From: Aldersonia kunmingensis
Lineage (GTDB): Bacteria; Actinomycetota; Actinomycetes; Mycobacteriales; Mycobacteriaceae
Reading direction: 5' to 3'
NCBI RefSeq assembly: GCF_001646865.1
Contig: NZ_LRRB01000074.1
Coordinates: 1-64,000, forward strand
Length of the DNA: 64,000 bases
Shown here: one piece after another, positions 19,608 through 27,590 of the stretch
Numbering within the stretch: the first letter of the stretch is position 1
Layout: every line of letters begins with the position of its first letter
Notes under the pieces: model-generated
Told to the model about the DNA's origin: nothing
The model's input: only the letters and a program-made list of their open reading frames with translations
Database searches by the model: none
Translations under genes and position numbers: made by a program

Positions 19608-19627
19608 AAAGCAAGCGCGCTTGATTT
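19608..19627. promoter_or_regulatory. Palindrome, candidate operator of the acyl-CoA operon
   Basis: AAAGCAAGCGCGCTTGATTT contains the perfect 12-bp palindrome CAAGCGCGCTTG, with AAA and TTT one base outside it. It stands 77 bp before the first gene of the leftward operon and 64 bp before mptB. Sites of this CAAGCG / CGCTTG type are common for TetR regulators of fatty-acid genes in actinobacteria; the operon's own TetR at 9658-10266 is the natural binder. Confidence 0.6.
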
Positions 19628-19690
19628 AGATGTGCGAACCGTCGTCAGCGAGCGACGGACCCCCTGCGCGAACCCACTAGGCTGCGCGAT

Positions 19691-21424
19691 GTGACAGCGG
19701 CTGGACAGGACTCGAGCGCGACCGCAGGGCGGTCGTTCGCGGTCCGGCGCGACCTGCTGCGGCACCGAACCGTGAGCGCCGGCCGCCGGGTTCTCGGACT
19801 CGACGCCCCCTCGGCCAACCACACCATCGCCGTCCTGCACGACGACGAGCGCGAAGCACCCGGCCTCGCGCCGCGTGAACTCATCCAACTCCGCTACGTC
19901 CGCCTATTCGGCGCCACCGGCGCAGTGATGATGGCAATCGGCGCGCTCGGCGCCGGCGCACAGCCAGTGCTGCAGAACCCGACACAGGGCGTCCGCCTAC
20001 TCGGCCTGTTCGCCCGCACCCAGACCTCGTCGCTGGCGATCGTCATGACCGGCACAGTCATGGTCGTGCTCGCCTGGCTGCTGCTGGGCAGGTTCGCGAT
20101 CGGATCCACCGCCAGCGGCGCGCCGCTGCGCCGGCTCTCCCGATCGCAACTCGACCGCACCATCCTGCTGTGGGTCATCCCGCTGACCATCGCCCCGCCG
20201 ATGTTCAGCCGCGACGTGTACTCCTATCTCGCGCAGAGCGAGATCACCGCCCGCGGCCTCGATCCGTACGGGATCGGCCCGGCACAGGCGCTCGGCGTCG
20301 ACCACGTGCTCACGCGGACCGTGCCCACCATCTGGCGCGACACTCCCGCGCCCTACGGCCCGTTCTTTCTCTGGTTGGGCCGGGCGATCTCCGAGATCAC
20401 CGGGGACAACATCGTCGTCGGCATCTTCATGCACCGCCTGCTCGCGCTGATCGGCGTCGGCCTGATCGTCTGGGCACTGCCCCGGCTCGCGCGTCGATGT
20501 GGCGTCGCCGCCGTGAGCGCGCTCTGGCTCGGTGCCGCCAACCCGCTGCTCCTGTTCCACCTGGTGTCGGGTGTGCACAACGAGGCGCTGATGCTCGGGC
20601 TGATGCTGGCCGGCATGGAGATCGCGCTCAGCGCTATCGAATCCACGGACAGGTTGAGAGGGATCAACCTCGTCCTGCTGCTTGGTGGCTGTTCGGTGAT
20701 CGCGTTGTCCTCGACGATCAAGATTCCGTCACTCATCGCGCTCGGGTTCGTCGGCATGGCGCTCGCTCGCAGATGGGGCGGGACACTGCGGGCGCTGATC
20801 AGCGCAGCAGCGCTACTACTGGCCGTCGCCGCCGCAGTCACCCTCCTCGTCAGCAGTGCGAGCCATCTCGGTATCGGCTGGATCCATACGCTCGGCACCG
20901 CGAATGCCGTGCGCAGCTGGATGTCGCTGCCGACCTCGATCGGCGTCATCACCGGGTTCGGCGGAGTGCTGCTCGGCATCGGCGATCACACCACAGCCGT
21001 GCTCAGCCTCACCCGCCCTATCGCTGCCCTCGTCGCCGCGTTCGTCACCCTGCGCATGCTCATCGCTGTGCTCACCGGACGTCTGCATCCGGTCGGCGCG
21101 CTGGGCGTATCCCTTGGCACCCTGGTGTTGCTGTTCCCGGTCGTACAGCCCTGGTATCTGCTGTGGGGCGTCATTCCGCTGGCGGCGTGGGCCACGACGC
21201 CAGCGTTCCGGATCCCTACCATCGCGGCGTCGTCGATCGTCTGCGTGATCCTCATGCCGAATGGTGCCGAATTCCAGCCGATCACGATCGTGCAGGCCTC
21301 GATCGTCACGATCGTCACGTGCGTTCTGCTGATCGTGCTGACCCGCAATGTGCTGCCGTGGCGGAGTCAGCCGGGACCGGATCAGTCGGCGCTCGAGCCC
21401 ACGGCTTACGCTGGACCCTCGTGA
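19691..21424 (+). CDS. mptB: Alpha-(1,6)-mannopyranosyltransferase MptB-like membrane protein
   Basis: 577 residues with about 12-13 hydrophobic segments, first near residue 75. This fits the GT-C/GT87 polyprenol-phosphomannose-dependent transferases that build the mannan core of lipomannan. The loop after the second segment has MFSRDVYSYLAQSEI, with the conserved Asp expected in the active site of this family, and PYGPFFLWLGRAI follows. In M. tuberculosis mptB (Rv1459c) stands next to sufR; here 13 kb separates them. The GTG start at 19691 is the one that keeps the N-terminal extension; the ABC gene overlaps at the stop (GTGA). Confidence 0.88.
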   Translation: MTAAGQDSSATAGRSFAVRRDLLRHRTVSAGRRVLGLDAPSANHTIAVLHDDEREAPGLAPRELIQLRYVRLFGATGAVMMAIGALGAGAQPVLQNPTQGVRLLGLFARTQTSSLAIVMTGTVMVVLAWLLLGRFAIGSTASGAPLRRLSRSQLDRTILLWVIPLTIAPPMFSRDVYSYLAQSEITARGLDPYGIGPAQALGVDHVLTRTVPTIWRDTPAPYGPFFLWLGRAISEITGDNIVVGIFMHRLLALIGVGLIVWALPRLARRCGVAAVSALWLGAANPLLLFHLVSGVHNEALMLGLMLAGMEIALSAIESTDRLRGINLVLLLGGCSVIALSSTIKIPSLIALGFVGMALARRWGGTLRALISAAALLLAVAAAVTLLVSSASHLGIGWIHTLGTANAVRSWMSLPTSIGVITGFGGVLLGIGDHTTAVLSLTRPIAALVAAFVTLRMLIAVLTGRLHPVGALGVSLGTLVLLFPVVQPWYLLWGVIPLAAWATTPAFRIPTIAASSIVCVILMPNGAEFQPITIVQASIVTIVTCVLLIVLTRNVLPWRSQPGPDQSALEPTAYAGPS

Positions 21425-22350
21425 GATCAGCTGTCCCCGCCGTGCACCTGACCGGCGTGGTGAAGTCGTACGGAGCAGTCACCGCCGTCGACGGCCTCGA
21501 TCTCGAACTCGAACCCGCCACAGTGCTGGCCCTGTTGGGCCCCAACGGCGCAGGTAAGACCACCACCGTAGAGATGTGCGAGGGCTTCGTTTGCCCGGAA
21601 GCAGGTTCGGTGCGGGTGCTCGGGCTCGACCCGATCGCCGACTCCGCCGAGCTGCGCCCACGAATCGGTGTCATGTTGCAGGGCGGCGGCGCCTACCCCG
21701 GCGCCAAGGCCGGCGAGATGCTCGATCTGGTGGCCTCGTACTCGGCCAACCCGCTCGATCCCGAGTGGCTGCTGCAGACGCTCGGACTCACCGAAGCCCG
21801 GCGCACGTCCTACCGCAGGCTCTCCGGCGGTCAGCAGCAGCGCCTCGCGCTGGCATGTGCCCTTGTGGGCCGGCCCGAGCTCGTCTTCCTCGACGAGCCG
21901 ACCGCCGGCCTCGACGCGCAGGCCCGGCACACCGTGTGGGAGCTGATCGACTCGCTGCGTCGCGACGGCGTCAGTGTGTTGTTGACCACGCACATGATGG
22001 ACGAGGCAGAGCAGCTCGCCGACGAACTCGTGATCATCGACCACGGCAAGATCGTCGCCTCCGGCACGCCGTCCGAGATCACCACGCGCGGCGCCGAAGG
22101 CCAGTTGCGGTTCAGCGCACCGCCGAATCTCGACCTCACGCTGCTGGAATCCGCCCTGCCCGAGGGATTTGCCCCGCGCGAAACCTCGCCCGGGTCCTAT
22201 CTCGTGGTGGGCGAGATCGACCCACAGGTACTGGCGACCGTGACCGCGTGGTGCGCGCGCATCGGGGTACTCACGACCGATCTTCGGGTGGATCAGCGCC
22301 GCCTCGAGGACGTGTTCCTGGAGTTGACCGGACGGGAATTGCGAGGATGA
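21421..22350 (+). CDS. ABC transporter ATP-binding protein
   Basis: 309 residues. Walker A LLGPNGAGKTTT is near residues 37-48, the signature RLSGGQQQRLALACALV near 140-156, and LVFLDEPTAGLDA gives Walker B. It belongs to the DrrA/CcmA-type exporter ATPases, with a long C-terminal part (about 220-309) typical of that group. Starts at GTG inside the mptB stop (GTGA) and its stop overlaps the permease ATG (ATGA), so all three are coupled. The cargo is unknown; position next to mptB and ctaA is conserved in mycobacteria (Rv1458c). Confidence 0.92.
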   Translation: MRSAVPAVHLTGVVKSYGAVTAVDGLDLELEPATVLALLGPNGAGKTTTVEMCEGFVCPEAGSVRVLGLDPIADSAELRPRIGVMLQGGGAYPGAKAGEMLDLVASYSANPLDPEWLLQTLGLTEARRTSYRRLSGGQQQRLALACALVGRPELVFLDEPTAGLDAQARHTVWELIDSLRRDGVSVLLTTHMMDEAEQLADELVIIDHGKIVASGTPSEITTRGAEGQLRFSAPPNLDLTLLESALPEGFAPRETSPGSYLVVGEIDPQVLATVTAWCARIGVLTTDLRVDQRRLEDVFLELTGRELRG

Positions 22351-23174
22351 CCCTTATGAGTGCGAGCGAGGACACCTCCGCGAGCGAGTCGGCCGCACCT
22401 CGCGGGCCGCGGTTCGCGCCCGGCACCTTCGCGCCCGCACCCCAGGCGAGCCCGGCTCCCCGGATGCTCGCCGCGCAGACGCGGATGGAACTGACGCTGC
22501 TGCTGCGCAACGGCGAACAGCTCCTACTGACGATGTTCATTCCGATCACGCTGCTGATCGGGCTGTGTCTGCTGCCGTTCGGCGGCCTCGGCGACGACCG
22601 GGTCGACCAGGTTGTGCCGGCGGTGATGATGGTCGCGGTGATGTCCACCGCGTTCACCGGGCAGGCGATCGCGGTTGGCTTCGATCGGCGCTATGGCGCG
22701 CTCAAGCGACTCGGCGCGACCGCACTCCCGCGCTGGGGTGTGATCGCCGGCAAGAGCGCGGCCGTTCTCATCGTGGTCGTGATGCAGGCGGTGATTCTCG
22801 GCCTGATCGGCGCCGCGCTCGGCTGGCGGCCCTCGATCGAAGGACTCGCACTCGGCGCGGTCGTGATCGCGCTGGGCACGGTGACTTTCGCGACCATGGG
22901 ACTGCTGCTCGGCGGGACGCTCAAGGCCGAGGTCGTGCTGGCGCTCGCAAATGTGTTGTGGTTCATCATGCTCGGCGTCGGCAGCATCCTCTTCGCTTCC
23001 GACGACCTGCCGAGTGCGCTGCGTTTCGTCGCACGACTCGTGCCGTCCGGGGCGCTCGCAGAGACGCTCGAGCAAGCGCTCTACGCGAACATCGACTGGT
23101 TCGGCGTCGCCGTGCTCGCGGTATGGGCGGCAGTGTGCGGGTGGCTCGCAGCGCGGCTGTTCCGCTTCACCTGA
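22347..23174 (+). CDS. ABC-2 type transporter permease
   Basis: 275 residues. An Ala/Pro-rich cytosolic leader of about 40 residues is followed by six hydrophobic segments starting at LLLTMFIPITLLIGLCLLPF. FDRRYGALKRLGATALPRW is the usual ABC-2 loop. It forms a homodimer with the preceding ATPase. Equivalent to Rv1457c by position. ATG overlaps the ATPase stop by 4 bp; an ATG three codons on (22356) is an alternative start. Confidence 0.9.
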   Translation: MTLMSASEDTSASESAAPRGPRFAPGTFAPAPQASPAPRMLAAQTRMELTLLLRNGEQLLLTMFIPITLLIGLCLLPFGGLGDDRVDQVVPAVMMVAVMSTAFTGQAIAVGFDRRYGALKRLGATALPRWGVIAGKSAAVLIVVVMQAVILGLIGAALGWRPSIEGLALGAVVIALGTVTFATMGLLLGGTLKAEVVLALANVLWFIMLGVGSILFASDDLPSALRFVARLVPSGALAETLEQALYANIDWFGVAVLAVWAAVCGWLAARLFRFT

Positions 23175-23203
23175 GCCGCCAGATCCGATGCGCGCCACCG
23201 GCG

Positions 23204-23251
23204 TGAACGGAAGATTTGTTGCGTTAGACGGAGTGAACGCTTCCGTTCACT
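23204..23251 (+). repeat. Palindromic dispersed repeat, family 2, copy B
   Basis: A 48-bp element with perfect 11-bp arms GTGAACGGAAG and CTTCCGTTCAC, core ATTTGTTGCGTTAGACGG. It begins 29 bp after the permease stop. Conserved with the inverted copy at 6850-6893. The stable hairpin may end the mptB-ABC transcript. Confidence 0.8.
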
Positions 23252-23303
23252 CCGTTGGGACCAAACCCTTCCGTCACCGACCGGAACGTGTTCTTATTTT
23301 GCG

Positions 23304-24719
23304 ATGCGAATCGTCGGTGCCGTCCTAGGCGCACTTCTTCTCACGCTCGGAATCACCGGCCAGGCCTCGGCAACCAATACGCCATGGGGTCCGATCGCCG
23401 ACAACCCGTATCTCGGCCCCACCGGCACCTCCACGATGCACGGTGACGCCGCATCGTCGGATGCGACGCCGTTTCCGGGACCGGGCACCGGCAACGTCTT
23501 GGTCACCCCGATCCCACTCTTGTCGGCGTGCCCGACCGTATTGCAGGGCTCCGATGGACTGGTCGTCGCGCTGTGCACCGCGATCCTCGGACAGACGCCG
23601 ACGGTGCACCTGATCGATCCGGCTGCCGCCGTCCCCGGCTCATTGGCCAACTATCCGCTCGCGAAAGGCACGCTGCTCGGCGGTGTCTATGCGTACCTCG
23701 ACAACCAAGATCGCCTCGTCTCCATCGACGGCAACAGCCATCTGGTGCGGATCGCGCACTACCGCGAACCGGGCGGCGCCTGGAAGCTGAGGAAGGACGC
23801 CGACGTCGACGTGAGTTCGGCAATCCCCGCGGGCGACGGCGTCACCGGACTCACCCCGGGCATCGACGGCAAGGTCTGGTTCGCGACCGCCGGCGGCGTG
23901 GTCGGCGTCATCGACCAGCAGGGTACGGCGCGTACGGTCCCGCTCGGTGCCGGCGAACAGGTCCAGAACAGCATCTCCACGTCGCCCGAAGGGCGCACCG
24001 CCGTCGCCACGACGCACGCGCTGTACGAACTCACCACCGACGCGTCGGGCCAGCCGAAGGTGCTCTGGCGCGCGGGCTACGACCGCGGCAGCGCCCGCAA
24101 GCCGGGCTCGCTGTCTTGGGGCACCGGATCGACGCCGACCTATTTCGGGCCCGGCAACGGTGCCGAATACCTGACCATCGTCGACAACGCGGACAACCAG
24201 GTCCACGCGCTCGTGTTCAAATCCGGCAGCGGACACCTCATCTGCTCGCAGCCGGTCCTGACCAAGGGCGGCCCCGGTAGCGAGAACTCCCCGGTCGGTA
24301 TCGGCCGCACGATCTTCGTTGCCAGCACCTACGGCTACCCATACCCGACGACCCCGGAGGGCGCTGGACCGGCCCAGCCGGCGTCGGCACCGTTCACCGG
24401 CGGTATGACCCGTGTCGACGTCGACAATGAGGGCTGCACCACCGTGTGGGACTCCCCGGTCCGCAGTGCCGCTGTGCCGCGCCTGTCCACAGCGGACGGC
24501 AAGCTCTACACGACCACGCGCGTGGGCCTCGACGTCACCACTCCGCTGGACCTGTTCAACTACGCCGTGATCGACCCCGCCAACGGAAAGGTGCTGAAGA
24601 CCGCGCCGCTTCCTGCCTCAACCGCACACGACACCCTCCAGATGGCTCCGCTGCTGACGCCGGACGGGCGGATGCTGCAGGGCACGTTGTCGGGAATCGA
24701 GCGCATCTCCCGGTTCTAG
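23304..24719 (+). CDS. Secreted protein of unknown function, propeller-like repeats
   Basis: 471 residues. The N-terminus MRIVGAVLGALLLTLGITGQASA is a signal peptide cleaved after about residue 23. The mature part has repeated short strands with GKVWFATAGGVVGVIDQQGTART, GRTAVATTHALYELTT and GNGAEYLTIVDNADNQVHAL, the look of a PQQ/YVTN beta-propeller, and four or more Cys (CPTV, ALCTA, LICSQ, EGCTT) that could form disulfides outside the cell. I do not recognise a named family. It sits alone between the exporter genes and ctaA, with the repeat element before it. Confidence 0.7.
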   Translation: MRIVGAVLGALLLTLGITGQASATNTPWGPIADNPYLGPTGTSTMHGDAASSDATPFPGPGTGNVLVTPIPLLSACPTVLQGSDGLVVALCTAILGQTPTVHLIDPAAAVPGSLANYPLAKGTLLGGVYAYLDNQDRLVSIDGNSHLVRIAHYREPGGAWKLRKDADVDVSSAIPAGDGVTGLTPGIDGKVWFATAGGVVGVIDQQGTARTVPLGAGEQVQNSISTSPEGRTAVATTHALYELTTDASGQPKVLWRAGYDRGSARKPGSLSWGTGSTPTYFGPGNGAEYLTIVDNADNQVHALVFKSGSGHLICSQPVLTKGGPGSENSPVGIGRTIFVASTYGYPYPTTPEGAGPAQPASAPFTGGMTRVDVDNEGCTTVWDSPVRSAAVPRLSTADGKLYTTTRVGLDVTTPLDLFNYAVIDPANGKVLKTAPLPASTAHDTLQMAPLLTPDGRMLQGTLSGIERISRF

Positions 24720-24769
24720 CGCCTTATCCCAACGACAGCGTGTAGTGGACCGGCCTCTACCATGGTCTG

Positions 24770-25741
24770 GTGCTCTATCGCGGTTTTCTGAGCCTCGTCG
24801 ACCGACTCCCCCTTCCAGCGCTGCGGGTGCAGCGCTGGATCGCCATCGCTGTGATCCTGACGCAGGCGGGGATTTCGGTGACCGGCGCCATCGTGCGGGT
24901 GACCGCTTCCGGCCTCGGCTGCCCCACGTGGCCACAGTGCTTCCCGGGCAGCTTCACCCCGGTCGGCGTCTCCGAGGTGCCGGTCATTCACCAGACGGTT
25001 GAGTTCGGCAACCGCATGCTGACCTTCGCGGTCGTGCTGTGCGCGGCGGCGATCGTCCTCGCCGTTACCCGCGCACGCCGGCGGCGTGAGGTGCTGGTGT
25101 TCGCGTGGCTGATGCCCGCGGGCACCGTCGTGCAGGCCGTCATCGGCGGCATCACCGTGCGAACCGGCCTGCTGTGGTGGACCGTCGCGGTGCACCTGCT
25201 GGCCTCGATGGCGATGGTCTGGCTGGCCGTCCTGCTGTACGCCAAGATCTGCGAGCCCGATAATGGCGTGCCCACGGTTCAGGTGCCGTCACCGCTGCGC
25301 TGGCTGACCGGGCTGACCGGTGTCGCACTTGCCTTCGTGCTGGTCGCCGGAACGCTGGTCACCGGCGCCGGACCGCATGCCGGTGACAAGAGCATCGCTC
25401 GGACCGTGCCGCGGCTCGAGGTGGAGATCGTCACCCTCGTGCATCTGCACTCGCAGCTGCTGGTCGGGTATCTCGCATTGCTGATCGGGCTCGGATTCGG
25501 CATCTACGCCGTCGGCGCCCCGCAAGCGGTGAAGCGGCGGCTGCATATCGTGCTCGCGGTCGTCGTGGCCCAGGCTCTCGTGGGTGTCGTGCAGTACTTC
25601 ACAGACGTGCCGGCCGCACTGGTTGCGGTGCATGTGGGCGGAGCGGCTGCCTGCACCGCCGCAACGGCCGCGCTGTGGGCTGCGTGCCGGACCCGCGAAA
25701 CCGCTACGATCGCCCAGCCGCACATGGCCGCGACACTTTGA
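24770..25741 (+). CDS. ctaA: Heme A synthase (COX15/CtaA)
   Basis: 323 residues, eight hydrophobic segments in two fourfold halves. Heme-ligand histidines are in EVPVIHQTVEFGNRML and VHLLASMAM in the first half, and VTLVHLHSQLLVGYLAL and LVAVHVGGAAACT in the second. RVTASGLGCPTWPQCFPGS holds the Cys pair typical of the actinobacterial/Bacillus type. It oxidises heme O, made by CtaB encoded at 28571, to heme A for cytochrome oxidase. GTG start; an ATG at 24762 is out of frame. Confidence 0.93.
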   Translation: MLYRGFLSLVDRLPLPALRVQRWIAIAVILTQAGISVTGAIVRVTASGLGCPTWPQCFPGSFTPVGVSEVPVIHQTVEFGNRMLTFAVVLCAAAIVLAVTRARRRREVLVFAWLMPAGTVVQAVIGGITVRTGLLWWTVAVHLLASMAMVWLAVLLYAKICEPDNGVPTVQVPSPLRWLTGLTGVALAFVLVAGTLVTGAGPHAGDKSIARTVPRLEVEIVTLVHLHSQLLVGYLALLIGLGFGIYAVGAPQAVKRRLHIVLAVVVAQALVGVVQYFTDVPAALVAVHVGGAAACTAATAALWAACRTRETATIAQPHMAATL

Positions 25742-25794
25742 CGCACCCGCGGGGATGAAAAACCAAGGAACAACCTCAACGGAGGAGATCGGCT

Positions 25795-25923
25795 ATGCGT
25801 GCACTTCCAAGTCTCTACAGCTTTATCGCTGATGTCCCGACCAGCGTCAACTTCCTTGGGGCGTTGGCGAGCACGGGATCGTCGACCGCGTACTCGGGCG
25901 CCTTGCCGACCTTCAACTACTAG
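25795..25923 (+). CDS. Small ORF of 42 residues with a strong ribosome binding site
   Basis: ATG at 25795 is preceded by GGAGGAG at 25781-25787 (7-bp spacer), the clearest Shine-Dalgarno box in this area. The protein starts MRALPSLYSFIADVPT and ends GALPTFNY before TAG. It is rich in Ser, Thr, Ala and aromatic residues, has no Cys and no clear membrane helix. It starts 53 bp after ctaA and is followed by a hairpin at 25942-25967. I know no family for it. It could be a regulatory leader, a small subunit or a peptide precursor; none is shown. Confidence 0.55.
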   Translation: MRALPSLYSFIADVPTSVNFLGALASTGSSTAYSGALPTFNY

Positions 25924-25941
25924 ACCAGCCTGAACTCGACC

Positions 25942-25967
25942 GGACCATTGGCTCGACCAATTGGTCC
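25942..25967 (+). other. Hairpin after the 42-residue ORF
   Basis: GGACCATTGG, a 5-base loop, then CCAATTGGTCC can pair with a single bulge. It lies 19 bp past the stop of the small ORF. There is no T-run after it, so a terminator is possible but weakly supported. Confidence 0.4.
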
Positions 25968-26103
25968 AGGGATGTTCTGAACTGATCGCCACTCGGCGGG
26001 AACCCATCCGCTGCACACTCTCCGTCGCGCCGCACAGGGTCCAGCGTGCGGAAGCGTGTGCGCCGCGACAGGAACTGTGCGGCGACCGGCGGGTCCCCAA
26101 ACA

Positions 26104-26134
26104 AAACGCGCCGCCCGGAACGGGCGGCGCGTTT
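26104..26134 (-). terminator. Intrinsic terminator of the 26147-26506 gene
   Basis: Perfect 14-bp stem AAACGCGCCGCCCG / CGGGCGGCGCGTTT with loop GAA. On the minus strand the stem is followed by TTTTGTTTGG, a usable U-rich tail, 13 bp after the stop of the minus-strand gene. The AAA/TTT flanks could make it work in both directions. Confidence 0.85.
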
Positions 26135-26146
26135 CTGTAGTGCTGC

Positions 26147-26506
26147 TTAGCGCTCGTTGCGCGCCTTGGGGAACCGCGTCTGGTTCGCGACCCAACCGGC
26201 CATCTTGGCCCAGTGCCCCTTGCGCGGGTTCGCCTTCGAGATCAGCTCCCGGTCCCACTCCTCCGTGGCGGTGACGACCGGGACCGCATCGATCACTGCA
26301 TGCGCGGTCGCGAGATCCTTCACCACGCGGTCACCGAGCACACCATCCTCACCGACGAGAGTGATCCGCACGCCCATCCGGCCGATCGGCTGGAGCACCG
26401 CCTGCGCCGAACCACCGTGCTGCGCGGCGAAGGACGCGACGGAGTCACGGACCTTCCCGGGGACGGCAATCGCGGCGGGAGCGGCTTCGGTGGGCGCAGA
26501 AGTCAT
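26147..26506 (-). CDS. Conserved actinobacterial small protein (Rv1455-like)
   Basis: 119 residues, cytosolic. It has an Ala/Pro-rich start, then a short alpha/beta part with VRITLVGEDGVLGDRVVKDLATAHAVIDAVP and a basic end ISKANPRKGHWAKMAGWVANQTRFPKARNER. The place next to qor and divergent from it matches Rv1455 of M. tuberculosis. No function is known to me. Divergent start 59 bp from qor. Confidence 0.8.
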   Translation of the reverse strand: MTSAPTEAAPAAIAVPGKVRDSVASFAAQHGGSAQAVLQPIGRMGVRITLVGEDGVLGDRVVKDLATAHAVIDAVPVVTATEEWDRELISKANPRKGHWAKMAGWVANQTRFPKARNER

Positions 26507-26565
26507 GCCAGCAGAATACTGTGCGCGGCCCCGGGTCCTGGACTCCCCTGGTGTAGAACGGGATC

Positions 26566-27531
26566 ATGCGCGCGATTCAGGTGTCCGAGCATGGCGGTCC
26601 CGAGGTTCTGGTTCTGGCAGAGGTTCCCGATCCGCAGATCGGTCCGAAACAGCTCCTGGTACGCGTCGACGCGAGCGGCGTGAACTACATCGACACCTAT
26701 TTCCGCACCGGCGCGTATCCGCGCCCACTTCCCTATATCGCCGGTGAGGAGGGCAGCGGCGTCGTGGAGGCGGTCGGATCCGATGTGACCGATATCGCCG
26801 TCGGCAGCCGCGTTGCATGGGCCGCGGCATCGGGAAGTTACGCCGAACTCGTCGCCGTCGATGTCGATGCCGCCATCCCCGTCCCCGACGAGGTGGGCGC
26901 CCCCGAAGCAGCATCGGCATTGCTGCAGGGCATGACCGCGCACTATCTCCTGAACTCGGTGTACCGCCCCGAAGCCGGCGAGACGGTGCTCGTGCACGCC
27001 GGGGCGGGCGGTGTGGGCGCGATGCTCACCCAACTGGCGGTCGCGCGCGGAGTGCGCGTCATCACCACCTGCTCCACCGATGAGAAGGCAGGGATCAGCC
27101 GCGCCGCCGGTGCCTCGGATGTCCTTCGCTACGGCGACGACCTCGCGGACCGGGTCCGAGCCCTCACCAACGGCGAGGGCGTTGCCGCTGTGTACGACGG
27201 CGTGGGTGCGACCACGTTCGACGCCAGCCTCGCGTCATTGCGGGTGCGCGGCACCCTCGCGCTGTTCGGTGCCGCGAGCGGAAAGGTCGAGCCCGTGGAT
27301 CCACAGCGACTGAACGCGCAGGGGTCGGTGATCCTCACCCGCCCGAAGCTGGGTGACTTCACCCGGGACCGCGAAGAACTGTTGTGGCGGGCCGGCGATG
27401 TTTTCGCCGCGATCGCAGACAAGTCGCTCACCGTGCGGATCGGTGCGACCTATCCGCTCGCTGAGGCCGCACAGGCGCATCGGGATCTGGAGGCACGCAA
27501 GACAACCGGGTCGATCGTGCTGCAGCCCTGA
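26566..27531 (+). CDS. qor: Quinone oxidoreductase, zinc-free MDR family
   Basis: 321 residues. MDR fold: GroES-like part to about 120 with YIAGEEGSGVVEAVGSDV, then the NADPH Rossmann part with VLVHAGAGGVGAMLTQLAVARG (the AGAGGVG loop). No zinc-binding Cys cluster is present, as expected for QOR. It reduces quinones with NADPH in the cytosol. Corresponds to Rv1454c. Single gene with its own start at ATG 26566. Confidence 0.93.
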   Translation: MRAIQVSEHGGPEVLVLAEVPDPQIGPKQLLVRVDASGVNYIDTYFRTGAYPRPLPYIAGEEGSGVVEAVGSDVTDIAVGSRVAWAAASGSYAELVAVDVDAAIPVPDEVGAPEAASALLQGMTAHYLLNSVYRPEAGETVLVHAGAGGVGAMLTQLAVARGVRVITTCSTDEKAGISRAAGASDVLRYGDDLADRVRALTNGEGVAAVYDGVGATTFDASLASLRVRGTLALFGAASGKVEPVDPQRLNAQGSVILTRPKLGDFTRDREELLWRAGDVFAAIADKSLTVRIGATYPLAEAAQAHRDLEARKTTGSIVLQP

Positions 27532-27547
27532 CAACGAGCGCACAATT

Positions 27548-27575
27548 GTTGTAACGGTGTAATCAGCGTTACAAC
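27548..27575. promoter_or_regulatory. Inverted repeat before the S1C protease gene
   Basis: GTTGTAACG-N10-CGTTACAAC is a perfect 9-bp inverted repeat that ends 15 bp before the ATG. Its left half also reads GTAACGGTGTAAT, a near direct repeat of the GTAAC type bound by MtrA response regulators. An operator is likely; the binder is not known. Confidence 0.55.
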
Positions 27576-27590
27576 CAGGGCGGTGCGTTC

